From Leeuwenhoekiella sp. MAR_2009_132 (GTDB lineage: Bacteria > Bacteroidota > Bacteroidia > Flavobacteriales > Flavobacteriaceae): a stretch of DNA of 64,000 bases. Where the stretch lies: NCBI RefSeq assembly GCF_000687915.1, contig NZ_JHZY01000002.1, positions 1,426,001 to 1,490,000 on the forward strand, read 5' to 3'. This document shows, one piece after another, positions 9,110-19,317 of the stretch. Within the stretch, counting starts at the first letter, position 1; every line of letters begins with the position of its first letter. The translations under genes were made by a program, and so were the position numbers. The notes below the pieces were generated by a model. The model did not search any database, had not been told where the DNA came from, and saw nothing but the letters and a program-made list of their open reading frames with translations.

Positions 9110-10717
9110 TTAGTATCCTGGATTTTGAGTGATTAAACCACCTGTATTATCTATTTCAGATTGTGGTATAGGTCTTAATAAATGTTTCTCTTGAAGTGCT
9201 TTGTTTAAAGCAGCATGTGGGTTGTTTGCAAGAACCCGTTCAATAAGTCTTCCGGTACGCTTAAGATCCATCCAGCGGTTTACTTCACCTACCAACTCAC
9301 GGGCGCGCTCGTCAAGTATAAGATCTATTGTAACATCTGATGCAACAAGTGGAGTTGTAATACCTGCTCTAGAGCGTAAAGTATTAAGTCTGGCCGCTGC
9401 ATCTCCTGCGTTTTCTAATTGAAGGTACGCTTCAGCAGCAAATAAATAAGCTTCACCAGAGCGCATAACTACCATATCACGCTCCCCTTGAGAAGGCTGA
9501 TCTGGTTGCGTAAATGGAACGCTAGGATCGTCAAATTTTTTAAACATTGGGTAATGAACCGGCGTGGTACCATCATTTTTAAAATAAGTTCCGGGATTGA
9601 TTACTGCATATTCCTTAGAATCTATCTCTTCCTGAGTCCATACCGTTTTAGGAAAAAATATTGCGGTATCACCAATAGCGATAGGCGCCTCATTTTCGGT
9701 AGCGTATAACACGCGTGCATACGTTGCTTGAGCTCGCTCATCTTCTTCAGAAAATAAACTGTAGAAAAACGGTGTAGGCATAGGTCCTAATCCCTTTACA
9801 GATCGTGATAAACCTTTGTAATCAAAAAATCTAAATTTGTACAGCATATGTCTTGAGTTACCCCATCCTCGAGAAACTGAATTGCTTCCGAATAGAAAAG
9901 AGAAAACAACTTCAGAATTTCTCTGATTTGTAATGCTCACTAAATCGCTAAACGAAGGAACTAACTGGTGTTTGCTGATAACTGTTTCTGCTAAAGCTGC
10001 TGCCTGAGTAAAATCTGCATCAGAACCAAAAGATTTATAACCTTTAGTAAGTAATACTTTAGAAGTAAAATGTCTAACAGCATCCTTTGTTAGACGACCG
10101 TAAGTATTTACGGTTTCGGGTATTCCTGCCAGAGCATCTTGTAAATCTGTAAGAATCTGAGCATATACATCAGCCTCAGAACTGCGCGCATATTCTGTAC
10201 TTGAAGTACTTACTTGATTAAGTACTAATGGTACACCTCCGTAGTTTTCTACCAATCTAAAATAAGCGTATGCTCTAAAGAATTTAGCTTCTGCAATACC
10301 TTTAGTCTTAACATCATCTGGCACATTTTGAATAATGTCTGCATTATCTATGGCTAGATTTGAAGCTGCAATGATTCTATATTGATTATCCCAATACACA
10401 TCAATTGCATAATTTAAAGAATTGAAGTTAACATAATCATTAAGATCACTGGTTCCTGTTATAGGAGCATCACGGGTAACGATATCTGTACCTAAATCTT
10501 CTAACGCATAATACAAATTAGATGTGTAATAGGTACTGGTCTCTCGGGAACGCTCATAAACAGAAGCGACTAATTGATTAAACGTTTCCGGATCATTATT
10601 TGCGTTCTCAATACTTATAGATGTATTATTCTCTTCTTCTAAATAACTGTCGCAACTAGAGCTAAGTGCTCCCAGTGCTAAGAACCCAACAATTAGTTTA
10701 TAATTTATATAGTTCAT
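9110..10717 (-). CDS. SusD/RagB family glycan-binding lipoprotein
   Basis: 535 residues with a lipoprotein signal (ALSSSC, Cys about residue 22). The N-terminal SusD-like domain with TPR helices includes AEAKFFRAYAYFRLVENYGGVPLVL; the RagB/SusD C-terminal part includes GEAYLFAAEAYLQLENAGDAA and ILDERARELVGEVNRWMDLKRTG, ending in PIPQSEIDNTGGLITQNPGY. SusD proteins sit on the outer surface and deliver glycan to the SusC channel. The gene starts 27 bases downstream of the SusC stop codon, the usual arrangement of a SusC/D pair. Confidence 0.95.
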   Translation of the reverse strand: MNYINYKLIVGFLALGALSSSCDSYLEEENNTSISIENANNDPETFNQLVASVYERSRETSTYYTSNLYYALEDLGTDIVTRDAPITGTSDLNDYVNFNSLNYAIDVYWDNQYRIIAASNLAIDNADIIQNVPDDVKTKGIAEAKFFRAYAYFRLVENYGGVPLVLNQVSTSSTEYARSSEADVYAQILTDLQDALAGIPETVNTYGRLTKDAVRHFTSKVLLTKGYKSFGSDADFTQAAALAETVISKHQLVPSFSDLVSITNQRNSEVVFSFLFGSNSVSRGWGNSRHMLYKFRFFDYKGLSRSVKGLGPMPTPFFYSLFSEEDERAQATYARVLYATENEAPIAIGDTAIFFPKTVWTQEEIDSKEYAVINPGTYFKNDGTTPVHYPMFKKFDDPSVPFTQPDQPSQGERDMVVMRSGEAYLFAAEAYLQLENAGDAAARLNTLRSRAGITTPLVASDVTIDLILDERARELVGEVNRWMDLKRTGRLIERVLANNPHAALNKALQEKHLLRPIPQSEIDNTGGLITQNPGY

Positions 10718-10744
10718 TTTATAATATTTTAGATTATTTCGTAA

Positions 10745-13700
10745 TTAAAAAGTAAGGTTGAGCCCGGTCATAAACGTACGGGTCATAAAAGCCGCACCAT
10801 ACTGATCTCTACCTGCACTTTCTGGATCCCAACCATCATATTTTGTAAATACAAACGGGTTTTGAACTGTTGCATAAACGCGTAAGTTTCTAATTTTAAT
10901 CTTATCAAGCATATTTGCCGGTAAGGTATATCCCAGTGTCATAAAACCTACTTTTACGTAAGACACATCCATATACAGAATGGCATCTCTATATTGACCA
11001 GGGTTACCCGGCTGAAACCAATCATTAGTAGGATTTTCTGGAGTCCAGTAATCTGTTTTATAACCATTAAATAAACGAGAAGGCTCATTATCATACCCCC
11101 AGGCATAGTTACTGTGGAAAACACTTTTATAGGTATTGCCCTGACTGAAGTTTAATAAGAATGAAAAATCAAAATTCTGATAGTTCATCGTACTCGTGAT
11201 ACCACCGGTCCATTTTGGAGTAACCTGCCCTATCACTTTACGATCTTCACCTGGAGTGATTAGACCATCACCGTTTACATCTGTAACACGTACCTGACCA
11301 GGACGCTGGTTAAATGCTGCAGCTTCTTCAACTTCATCTAATTGCCAGATACCAGCATACTCGTAATCATAAACGGCACCTATAGGCTCACCTACTCTAT
11401 GTATAAGATTTGTACCATTTACGTTAAAAATGATCTCATCTAAATCTCCATATAATTTATCAAGTGTATTTTTATTAGAAGCGAAGTTGAAATTAGTCGT
11501 CCATCTAAAATTACCATTATCAATATTAGTAGTGTTTAAAGAAACTTCGATACCTTGATTTGTAGATTCTCCTACGTTATCATAGGTTCCTCCAAAACCG
11601 GTTACATTAGGTAATGGAGTGAAGAAAATAATATCTGTGTTTTTTCTTCTATACACATCTACAGAACCAGAAATTCTATTATTTAAAAATCCGAAGTCTA
11701 CTCCCAGGTTTATTTCTGTAGTACGTTCCCAGGTTAAGTTTTCATTTGCAATACCTGTTAAAAATGCTGTAGAAACCGAAGAGTCTCCTAGGTTAGTAGC
11801 GCCAGAACCTAAAAGAGATTGAGATGCAAGAGGCCCTAAGCCACCACCCTGACCATTGTTACCGGTCTGGCCATAACTTAAACGTAATTTTGCATTGGAT
11901 AAAACTTCTTGATCAGCTAAGAAATCCTCATCAATAACTTGCCAGGCAAATGCTGCAGATGGGAAAAATGCCCATTTATTTTTATCTGAAAGTATTGAAG
12001 AACCATCGTATCTACCTGTTAGAGTAAATAAATATTTATCGGCAAGGGTATAATTTACTCTACCTGTATAAGATTCTAAAGTTTGTTTAGAAAAACCACT
12101 TCCTAGGTTTCTAATACTTAAACCCGCTCCTAAATTATAGAACGTAAAAGCGTCTGTAGTAAAATTACGTACTTCATTATCATAATTCTCTCTGCGTTCC
12201 ATAAAACGTGAAACTACCCCTGTAAAGTTTAGGGCGTGTACACCGGTCTCTAAACTGTAGTTTAAAATGTTATCCCAGGCATAGGAGAAATAATTTGAGT
12301 TTGAAGTTACCGCCCTACGGTTAGCGGGATTACCACTTGTACTTTTAGTAAATAAACCTCTGTATTCTCCATAACGTTGGTATTTTATATTTGGAGAAAA
12401 TTTTGACGTGACCGTTAAGTTTTCAATAGGTTCTACTTTTAAAGCTATGTCACCTATATACTGTAAGAATTTTTGCTCACGTGTAATGTTCTGTAGATCA
12501 AATAATGGGTTTGTTATTTGAGTTTCTTTATCTATAGGCGTAAACCGAAGGCTACCATCTTCATTATACGGGCTACCGATAGGCTTAAGACGATAGGCAC
12601 TTCTAAATGCTTCAAGTGTACCTATATTTTGAGTAGCTGTGGTTATATAATTACTTATATTAATATTTAACCAGTCTTTCAAATCACTGTTTAAACTTCC
12701 TCTTATATTGTATCTTTTAAAATCTTCACCGGCAAAGTTTCCTTTATCAAGCGTATAAGCCAAACCGGCAGCGTAAGTTGTCTTTTCGGTACCACCACTT
12801 AAACTTATGGTGTGATTTGTTTGAAAACCCTTTTCTAAAAGTAAATCAACCCAATCTGTACTAACCCCATCTGCAATATTTTGCAATTCCTGCTCGTCTA
12901 AATAATCTGCAATACTTACATCGCCACGTCGCGTATTTAGATCACCATCTGTGCTGTTAAACACCTGTCCTAATGCAACATCTCTCAATAACTCTACATA
13001 GCCGGGGCCATCGTATATATCTGGCAAATTATAAGCCTCCTTATACCCCACATAATTGCTATAATCTATTTTTAATTCACCGGTTTTACCACGTTTGGTT
13101 TCAATCAAAACTACACCATTACTACCACGAGAACCATAAACCGCTGTTGCAGAGGCATCTTTTAAGATGTCCATTCTACTAATATCTGCCGGGTTTAAGA
13201 ACGAAATATCATCAACGAAAATCCCATCAACAATAAATAATGGATTTTGCCCGGGATTAAATCCACCATTTGAAGCAGTTTGGTTTGAATTAATCGTACT
13301 TGCACCCCGTATACGAATATTAAAACCGCCTCCACCGGGCTTATTATCGGTACGCTGAATAACAACACCAGGCGCCTGACCTTGCAAAGCAGATATTGCG
13401 TCTACTTTATTTGCCTGCTCAATGTCTTTAGATCCTACTGAAACTACAGAACCTGTTAAATCTTTACGTTTTACAGTACCGTAACCAATTACTACTACTT
13501 CATCAAGTTCTGCACTATTCTCTTCAAGCTTAACATTTATTGTAGCCTGACCTGTATAGGTGCGTTTTGCTGTAGTATATCCTACATAAGTAAATACTAA
13601 TACATCGTTTGCGTTAACCGAAAGTGAATAATTTCCATCAAAATCGGTAACTGCTCCATTTGATGTTCCTTCTACTACAATATTTACCCCAGGTACGGGC

Positions 13701-13804
13701 ATATTATTAGCATCTGTGACTACCCCTGATACATTTTTTTGTGCCCAGGAACTGGATACAAAACAAAGTGTTAGGATTATTAATGAAAGTCTAAGTTTCT
13801 CCAT
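10745..13804 (-). CDS. SusC/RagA TonB-dependent outer membrane transporter
   Basis: 1019 residues. Order: signal peptide ending in SSWAQ; a carboxypeptidase-D-like domain (about 22-100, VTDANNMPVPGVNIVVEGT); a TonB-box-like DEVVVIGYGTVKRKDLTGSV; a plug domain with the SusC signature DASATAVYGSRGSNGVVLIET; then the 22-strand barrel ending in a C-terminal Phe (MTGLNLTF). It imports oligosaccharides across the outer membrane using TonB energy, with the SusD encoded directly downstream. It is divergent from a second SusC across a 719-base intergenic region, and no sigma/anti-sigma or hybrid two-component regulator lies next to it. Confidence 0.95.
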   Translation of the reverse strand: MEKLRLSLIILTLCFVSSSWAQKNVSGVVTDANNMPVPGVNIVVEGTSNGAVTDFDGNYSLSVNANDVLVFTYVGYTTAKRTYTGQATINVKLEENSAELDEVVVIGYGTVKRKDLTGSVVSVGSKDIEQANKVDAISALQGQAPGVVIQRTDNKPGGGGFNIRIRGASTINSNQTASNGGFNPGQNPLFIVDGIFVDDISFLNPADISRMDILKDASATAVYGSRGSNGVVLIETKRGKTGELKIDYSNYVGYKEAYNLPDIYDGPGYVELLRDVALGQVFNSTDGDLNTRRGDVSIADYLDEQELQNIADGVSTDWVDLLLEKGFQTNHTISLSGGTEKTTYAAGLAYTLDKGNFAGEDFKRYNIRGSLNSDLKDWLNINISNYITTATQNIGTLEAFRSAYRLKPIGSPYNEDGSLRFTPIDKETQITNPLFDLQNITREQKFLQYIGDIALKVEPIENLTVTSKFSPNIKYQRYGEYRGLFTKSTSGNPANRRAVTSNSNYFSYAWDNILNYSLETGVHALNFTGVVSRFMERRENYDNEVRNFTTDAFTFYNLGAGLSIRNLGSGFSKQTLESYTGRVNYTLADKYLFTLTGRYDGSSILSDKNKWAFFPSAAFAWQVIDEDFLADQEVLSNAKLRLSYGQTGNNGQGGGLGPLASQSLLGSGATNLGDSSVSTAFLTGIANENLTWERTTEINLGVDFGFLNNRISGSVDVYRRKNTDIIFFTPLPNVTGFGGTYDNVGESTNQGIEVSLNTTNIDNGNFRWTTNFNFASNKNTLDKLYGDLDEIIFNVNGTNLIHRVGEPIGAVYDYEYAGIWQLDEVEEAAAFNQRPGQVRVTDVNGDGLITPGEDRKVIGQVTPKWTGGITSTMNYQNFDFSFLLNFSQGNTYKSVFHSNYAWGYDNEPSRLFNGYKTDYWTPENPTNDWFQPGNPGQYRDAILYMDVSYVKVGFMTLGYTLPANMLDKIKIRNLRVYATVQNPFVFTKYDGWDPESAGRDQYGAAFMTRTFMTGLNLTF

Positions 13805-13896
13805 TATTGTTTGTTTGGTTAATAGTTAAATTCTTGTGAAAAAATCACAGAATGAAATTACCCAGACAGCTTGTTCATTAAATGGATATATCACTC

Positions 13897-13927
13897 AAAA
13901 ACATAGAGGAATCACTTAAAACTACAA
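13897..13927 (-). promoter_or_regulatory. Bacteroidota-type promoter candidate for leftward SusC
   Basis: On the minus strand a TTG (13925-13927) is followed after 19-20 bases by TATGTTTTT (13897-13905), close to the Bacteroidota -33 TTG / -7 TAnnTTTG consensus with one mismatch. Transcription would start about 85 bases before the SusC ATG. Weak consensus in AT-rich DNA, so this is a candidate only. Confidence 0.35.
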
Positions 13928-14368
13928 CGATGTAAATTTTAGAAACTAATCATTAATCAAACCTTAAATATTTAATATTTAGCTATTTATAAATTTTTAT
14001 GAATAGAAAATCCTTACTCTTGATGTATTCATCTATATACCTATAGGGTTACCTATACTCTTTAAGTTAATTTATACCGCATAGAATTTCATCAAGAAAT
14101 AATAATTTTAGTCCTAATCATTTAATGTACATTATAAGAGATCAATAACTTCAATTTTAAAGAACGTGTAATTGATTTTAATTAAGTGAAGAACACTATA
14201 GGCTAAACCTAATTTCACAGATATACTTAAATTGAGAATTACAATTCGAATTTAAAATTGAATTTCTGGCATAAGTATATTAGGGGGAAGTCTTGAAAGA
14301 ACTGCTTAAGAATTGTAGAAAGTTCTTATTGAATATTTTTATCCCTAAAATTTACTAAAATTTAAAAA

Positions 14369-14400
14369 TTGTCATATTCACACTTATTAGCTTAGATTTT
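14369..14400 (+). promoter_or_regulatory. Bacteroidota-type promoter candidate for rightward SusC
   Basis: TTG at 14369-14371 and TAGATTTT at 14393-14400, separated by 21 bases, resemble the -33 TTG / -7 TAnnTTTG pattern. This gives a leader of about 115 bases before the ATG at 14524. Candidate only. Confidence 0.3.
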
Positions 14401-14523
14401 AAGTTATATATAATAGATTAAAAAAATACTTTGCAAATTTTTAAAATACTTGTAAAAATATTAAAAGTATTTTATACCTTTATTCCGTATTACATTTTAA
14501 CTAAATCAATTAATCAAATTCTT

Positions 14524-17500
14524 ATGAAGAAAATCTACTCAAGTTTTCATCACCGATTTGTACTTATTGCTGTAATTCTTTTTTCGGGTGCTTTTATGCA
14601 GGCACAGACAAAAATTACAGGAACAGTTACAGACGCTAACAATGCAGAACCCCTACCCGGGGTAAATGTTATAGCCGGAACCGCAGGTGCTATTACAGAT
14701 TTTGACGGAAAGTATGAAGTAACCGTACCAGCCGGTACAACACAGCTTACTTTTTCTACCTTAGGTTATGCTACGCAAACGATTTCGATAAATGGTAGAA
14801 GCGTAATAGACTTAGTTCTAGCTTCAAAATCTGAAGATCTCGATGAGGTAATTGTAGTAGGATATGGTACGGTTAAGAAAAGTGACCTTACCGGCTCTGT
14901 CTCTACTATAGACGGGGATGCTTTTAAAGAATTACCAGTAACCTCTGTAGATCAAGCTATTCAGGCAAGAGCTCCAGGTGTACAGGTAACTCAAAGTTCT
15001 GGTGCGCCAGGTGGTGGTGTATCTGTACGTATACGTGGTTCTAACTCTATTAATAGTGGTAGTGAACCTTTATATGTTATAGACGGATTTCCTATTTACC
15101 CAGATAACAGCGCCTATGGTGCAGGTGGTAACAGGCAGCCTACAAACGTAATGGCTTCTATTAACCCTAATGACATTGAATCTATTGAGGTACTTAAAGA
15201 TGCTTCTGCAACTTCAATTTATGGTTCTAGAGGTTCTAATGGTGTAGTACTTATTACAACAAAACGTGGTAAAGCAGGAAAAACTAAAATTAGCTACGAC
15301 GGGTCTTTTTCTACCCAGACAATAAGCAACTCTATAGATGTATTAAATGGTACTCAATTTGCTCAGTACATCAATATTTTAGAGCAAAGCGCTGGTGGTA
15401 ACCCGGTTTATACCCAGGAACAAATAGATTCCTTTGGAGCAGGTACTAACTGGATTGATGAAGTAACTAGAACTGGAATCATTCAGAATCACCAGTTAAC
15501 ATTTTCCGGAGGTAGTGAAAATAACAGATTTGCACTTACCGGTAACTACCACGATAACAATGGTATTATTAAAGAAACCAATTACAAACGTTACGGTATA
15601 CGTATAAATGTTGATAACAAGGCACTTAATGATTTTATAGATGTTTCATCTAGCTGGACTTATAACCGTGCAATATCAAATAACGCACCTACAGATGGTG
15701 GTGGACCAGGTGGTATTATTATTACTGCTTTAGGACTAGATCCTACAGTACCGGTACGCAATGAAGATGGTTCATATGCCCTAGCGTCATACGATGGTCG
15801 TTTTGCAATAAACCCGTTACAAGAATTAGACTTTGTTACAGATCGTGACATTACAAATCGTGTGTTAGGAACAACCAGTCTTACTTTTAATCTTAGCGAT
15901 TCCTTTAAGTTTAAAACGAGTTTAGGAGCAGATATATTAAACGTATCTCGAACTACGTTTTATCCTTCTGGAAATTCACGTTTAGGTAGAGAAAATTCTG
16001 GTGAATTAACACTCGCAAATCGTGATGTAGGTAATATTTTAAATGAAAATATCTTTACCTATACTAAGAAATTTGGTGAAAAACATAATATTGACGCAGT
16101 TGCAGGTTACACCTATCAAAAAGAGGTTAACAAATATATGCAGGCGACAACCCGTGGTATTACTGCATCAAATGTTGATCAGGCAACTTTACAAGGCGGT
16201 CCAGATGTTTTAACGCCATTTTCAGGTAGAAGAGAATGGTTATTAGAATCTCTTTTAGGTCGTGTAAACTATAACTACGATAGTAAATACTTATTTACTT
16301 TTACCTTTAGACGTGATGGTTCTTCTCGTTTTGGAAGCGAAAATAAATGGGCTAATTTTCCTTCTGTAGCATTAGGTTGGAATCTTGCAAATGAATCTTT
16401 TTACGAAGAATCTAGCATCGCTAACGTGATGAACAAGTTTAAACTTAGAGGTAGTTTAGGTCTTACCGGAAACTCAGAAATTCCTGTATATAACTCTCTT
16501 GCAAACCTTAGTGAGTTTAATTACGTATTTAATGGTGGTAACGCTCTTGGTCTTGCAGACGGAAGATTAGGAAATCCAGATTTAAAGTGGGAATCTACAA
16601 CGATGAGAAACATAGGTCTTGATGCATCATTCTTTAATGATAAATTAAATTTAACACTTGATTACTTCAGCAATACTACAGAAGATTTATTGCTATTTGT
16701 ATCTATCCCAAGTAGTTTAGGTTTTGAATCTATCCTAAAAAATTCAGGCTCTTTAGAAAATAAAGGATTTGAAATAGGTTTAGATGGTTATGTGGTAAAC
16801 ACTGAAGATTTTAAATGGAACATCGCAGGTAACATATCATTCCTAAGAAATAAACTTACCAGTCTTGGTGACAGTACTCCATTTTTCTCTCAAACTACAA
16901 GTGGTCACTTAGGTGTTGACGGTAGCTGGGTAGAAGCAGGAAATCCTATTGGTGTATGGAGAGGTTATGACTATGTAGGTATTTTTCAATCTGAAGATGA
17001 AATCGCTAATAATGCTTCCAGATCTGGTGATAAACCAGGTTACCCAAGATACCGCGATGCTAACGGAGATGGTGAGATTACACCAGACGATTACGTAATA
17101 ATAGGTGATCCTAATCCAGATTTTACCTGGGGTCTTAACTCTACTTTAAATTATAAGAATTTTGATTTAGGTATCTTCTTTAGAGGCTCACAAGGTTTTG
17201 ATGTACGTAACTTACAGGCATCAGAATTAGGTGACGGTGTACAACGTATCAATCAGTTAAGCACAATTTTAACAGACTCCTGGACACCTACAAATACAGA
17301 TGCTTCACGTCCTATAATTGATGCAAGTAGAGATTTTGCAAACTCATACAGAGATTCTGATTACTTTATTGAAGACGGTTCTTTTATACGTTTACAAAAC
17401 TTATCGTTAGGATATACATTACCTAACTTTAATGAAAATATAAGCAAACTACGTTTCTATGTAAGTGGTCAAAACTTACTTACCATTACTAATTATAGCG

Positions 17501-17613
17501 GATTTGATCCTGAGGTAAACAACCGCGGTCAAAACAACCTAAATAGAGGTGATGATTATGATGCTTACCCACGCTCAAGTACATTTACAATGGGTGTTAA
17601 CTTAGAATTTTAA
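14524..17613 (+). CDS. SusC/RagA TonB-dependent outer membrane transporter
   Basis: 1029 residues from the chosen ATG, which gives a normal signal peptide (MKKIYSSFHHRFVLIAVILF through FMQAQ). The frame is open 31 codons further upstream, but that extension is AT-rich leader sequence. Domains: carboxypeptidase-D-like N-terminal domain (VTDANNAEPLPGVNVIAGTA), TonB box region LDEVIVVGYGTVKKSDLTGS, plug signature DASATSIYGSRGSNGVVLIT, barrel ending in MGVNLEF. Codon use is smooth and A/T-ending, typical of a well-expressed gene. It is followed 17 bases later by its SusD. Its sequence differs from the leftward SusC, so the locus carries two distinct transport pairs rather than a recent tandem duplicate. 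Confidence 0.95.
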   Translation: MKKIYSSFHHRFVLIAVILFSGAFMQAQTKITGTVTDANNAEPLPGVNVIAGTAGAITDFDGKYEVTVPAGTTQLTFSTLGYATQTISINGRSVIDLVLASKSEDLDEVIVVGYGTVKKSDLTGSVSTIDGDAFKELPVTSVDQAIQARAPGVQVTQSSGAPGGGVSVRIRGSNSINSGSEPLYVIDGFPIYPDNSAYGAGGNRQPTNVMASINPNDIESIEVLKDASATSIYGSRGSNGVVLITTKRGKAGKTKISYDGSFSTQTISNSIDVLNGTQFAQYINILEQSAGGNPVYTQEQIDSFGAGTNWIDEVTRTGIIQNHQLTFSGGSENNRFALTGNYHDNNGIIKETNYKRYGIRINVDNKALNDFIDVSSSWTYNRAISNNAPTDGGGPGGIIITALGLDPTVPVRNEDGSYALASYDGRFAINPLQELDFVTDRDITNRVLGTTSLTFNLSDSFKFKTSLGADILNVSRTTFYPSGNSRLGRENSGELTLANRDVGNILNENIFTYTKKFGEKHNIDAVAGYTYQKEVNKYMQATTRGITASNVDQATLQGGPDVLTPFSGRREWLLESLLGRVNYNYDSKYLFTFTFRRDGSSRFGSENKWANFPSVALGWNLANESFYEESSIANVMNKFKLRGSLGLTGNSEIPVYNSLANLSEFNYVFNGGNALGLADGRLGNPDLKWESTTMRNIGLDASFFNDKLNLTLDYFSNTTEDLLLFVSIPSSLGFESILKNSGSLENKGFEIGLDGYVVNTEDFKWNIAGNISFLRNKLTSLGDSTPFFSQTTSGHLGVDGSWVEAGNPIGVWRGYDYVGIFQSEDEIANNASRSGDKPGYPRYRDANGDGEITPDDYVIIGDPNPDFTWGLNSTLNYKNFDLGIFFRGSQGFDVRNLQASELGDGVQRINQLSTILTDSWTPTNTDASRPIIDASRDFANSYRDSDYFIEDGSFIRLQNLSLGYTLPNFNENISKLRFYVSGQNLLTITNYSGFDPEVNNRGQNNLNRGDDYDAYPRSSTFTMGVNLEF

Positions 17614-17630
17614 TTTAAAATTGCTGAACT

Positions 17631-19220
17631 ATGAAAAACAATTCAAAATTTAAACCTTTAAAATTGCTCTACGCTTTTGTAGTGGCGACAGCTTTGGTTA
17701 GCTGTACAGACCTTGAAGAGAATCCAGATTTTACAACTCAGGAAAACTTTTTTCAAACAGCAGATCAGCTTGAACTTGGTGTTAATGCTGTATATGATGG
17801 TATAGGTACCGGTAGAGACTGGGAAAATCACTACTACAATAGATTTGTATTTGAATGTTTAGTAGGGTATCAAGTAGGCTATGAAAAAGGCCCACTAGCC
17901 TATCAAACCGGAAACGTAGATCCTGCAGATTTCTACATAGGTAGATACTGGAGAATTTCTTATGAAAACATCAATAGAGCAAACACGCTTATTGAAAAAG
18001 CAGATGAGCTTAAAGAAGCGGGTGTGCCAGATGTTGCAAAGATAGATCGTGTAAAAGCTGAAGCTTTGTTTCTAAGAGCTTTTTACTACTACAATCTTGT
18101 ACGTTACTTTGATGATATTCCTGTTAAGACTTCAAGATCTATTGATGATAAAGATTTACCATCTAATGAAAATGGTAAGCGTCTAGCTTTAGACCTAATA
18201 CAATCAGATTTGATGATGGCTGCAGAAATATTACCAGAATCCTATACTGGCGAAGATTCAGGAAGAGCAACTAAATGGGCAGCGATGGCTTTACTGGTTA
18301 AGGCTTATTTACAGGATGAAAAATGGGGTCCTGCTTACACAACCGCTCAGACTATTATTGATGAGTCTGGTATAAGTCTATTTACAGACTTCGCAGATAA
18401 CTTTGCGGTTGCAACAGAAAACAGCGGAGAACGTATTTTTGAAGCACAAGTTTCTGCTAGTGCAAATCCTAATGAATATCAAAATTACCATGCACACTTT
18501 GTACCTAGAGATTTACCTAATGATTTAGGTGGTGTGGGCTGGCATTGGCTTAATAGCACACGAGCTTTTCGTGAGCGCTATGATGTAAATGATAAGCGTA
18601 TAGCTGGTACTTTTATTAGTGAATATCCTTCAACAAGACCTGCTTTAAATGCAGCCGGTGAGCGCCCAGTTGTAAGATGGAGCAAAGATGCACCTTATAA
18701 TTTAGGAGTAACTGGTGGTCTTGTTCCTGTAGATGCAGATCCTAATAATCCTGACGAATTAATTTTCTCAAGTGGTTTCTCTGCTAAATACACAGAAATA
18801 GGTCTAACTAACCCTTATGCAAATGAGAAAAACATCGTTTATTTGAGATATGCTGATGTTCTTTTAGGTCATTCTGAAGCAGCTAACGAGAGTGGCACAG
18901 GCGATCCTTACTACGGAATTAACTTAGTACGTGAGCGTGCAGGTCTTCCATTTTTATCAGGTTTAGGACAGGCAGCGTTGAGAGATGCAATTGTAAACGA
19001 GCGTGTACTTGAGTTTGCTATGGAAAATGAAACCTATCCTGAACTTAAGCGTAAAAGTACCTTTGGTGGTGCTCAGGATTACTTAGGAGATTATATTCAA
19101 AGTTTTATTGATCAATACAATGTTGATCGTACCTTAAAAGCTAAAGATTACGTTTTACCACTTCCTTTAAATGAAGTTTTGGGTAATCCCAACGTAACTC
19201 AAAATCCTCTATATCAGTAA
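17631..19220 (+). CDS. SusD/RagB family glycan-binding lipoprotein
   Basis: 529 residues with a lipoprotein signal (ATALVSC, Cys about 25). The TPR-containing SusD core is seen in VKAEALFLRAFYYYNLVRYF and later in KNIVYLRYADVLLGHSEAAN; the C-terminal family ending is LPLPLNEVLGNPNVTQNPLY. It partners the SusC 17 bases upstream, with a good hairpin terminator 27 bases after its stop codon. Ligand specificity is not readable from sequence, but it should bind the same glycan that the linked glycosidases process. Confidence 0.95.
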   Translation: MKNNSKFKPLKLLYAFVVATALVSCTDLEENPDFTTQENFFQTADQLELGVNAVYDGIGTGRDWENHYYNRFVFECLVGYQVGYEKGPLAYQTGNVDPADFYIGRYWRISYENINRANTLIEKADELKEAGVPDVAKIDRVKAEALFLRAFYYYNLVRYFDDIPVKTSRSIDDKDLPSNENGKRLALDLIQSDLMMAAEILPESYTGEDSGRATKWAAMALLVKAYLQDEKWGPAYTTAQTIIDESGISLFTDFADNFAVATENSGERIFEAQVSASANPNEYQNYHAHFVPRDLPNDLGGVGWHWLNSTRAFRERYDVNDKRIAGTFISEYPSTRPALNAAGERPVVRWSKDAPYNLGVTGGLVPVDADPNNPDELIFSSGFSAKYTEIGLTNPYANEKNIVYLRYADVLLGHSEAANESGTGDPYYGINLVRERAGLPFLSGLGQAALRDAIVNERVLEFAMENETYPELKRKSTFGGAQDYLGDYIQSFIDQYNVDRTLKAKDYVLPLPLNEVLGNPNVTQNPLYQ

Positions 19221-19247
19221 TTATTTTTTTTAATTGTTCTGTAAGAA

Positions 19248-19273
19248 AACCTGCCAGCAATGGCAGGTTTTTT
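19248..19273 (+). terminator. Rho-independent terminator after SusD
   Basis: AACCTGCCA / TGGCAGGTT, 9-bp perfect stem with GCAA tetraloop, followed by a run of T. It separates the SusCD transcript from the FG-GAP/ASPIC gene. Confidence 0.85.
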
Positions 19274-19317
19274 AATGACCTATTTCTATCTTTAGTTTTC
19301 TTATCTAAATCTAACTA

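Larger units (their letters stand above)
13805..14523. other. Divergent intergenic region between two SusC genes
   Basis: About 720 AT-rich bases without a convincing ORF. It must hold the control region and leaders of two opposite SusC/D operons. One promoter-like element is visible for each direction (annotated separately). I see no long repeats, tRNA or obvious riboswitch. Confidence 0.6.

Noticed and set aside
14431..14523. Longer N-terminus for the rightward SusC
   Set aside because: The 31-codon extension is AT-rich leader sequence and would place the signal peptide internally.
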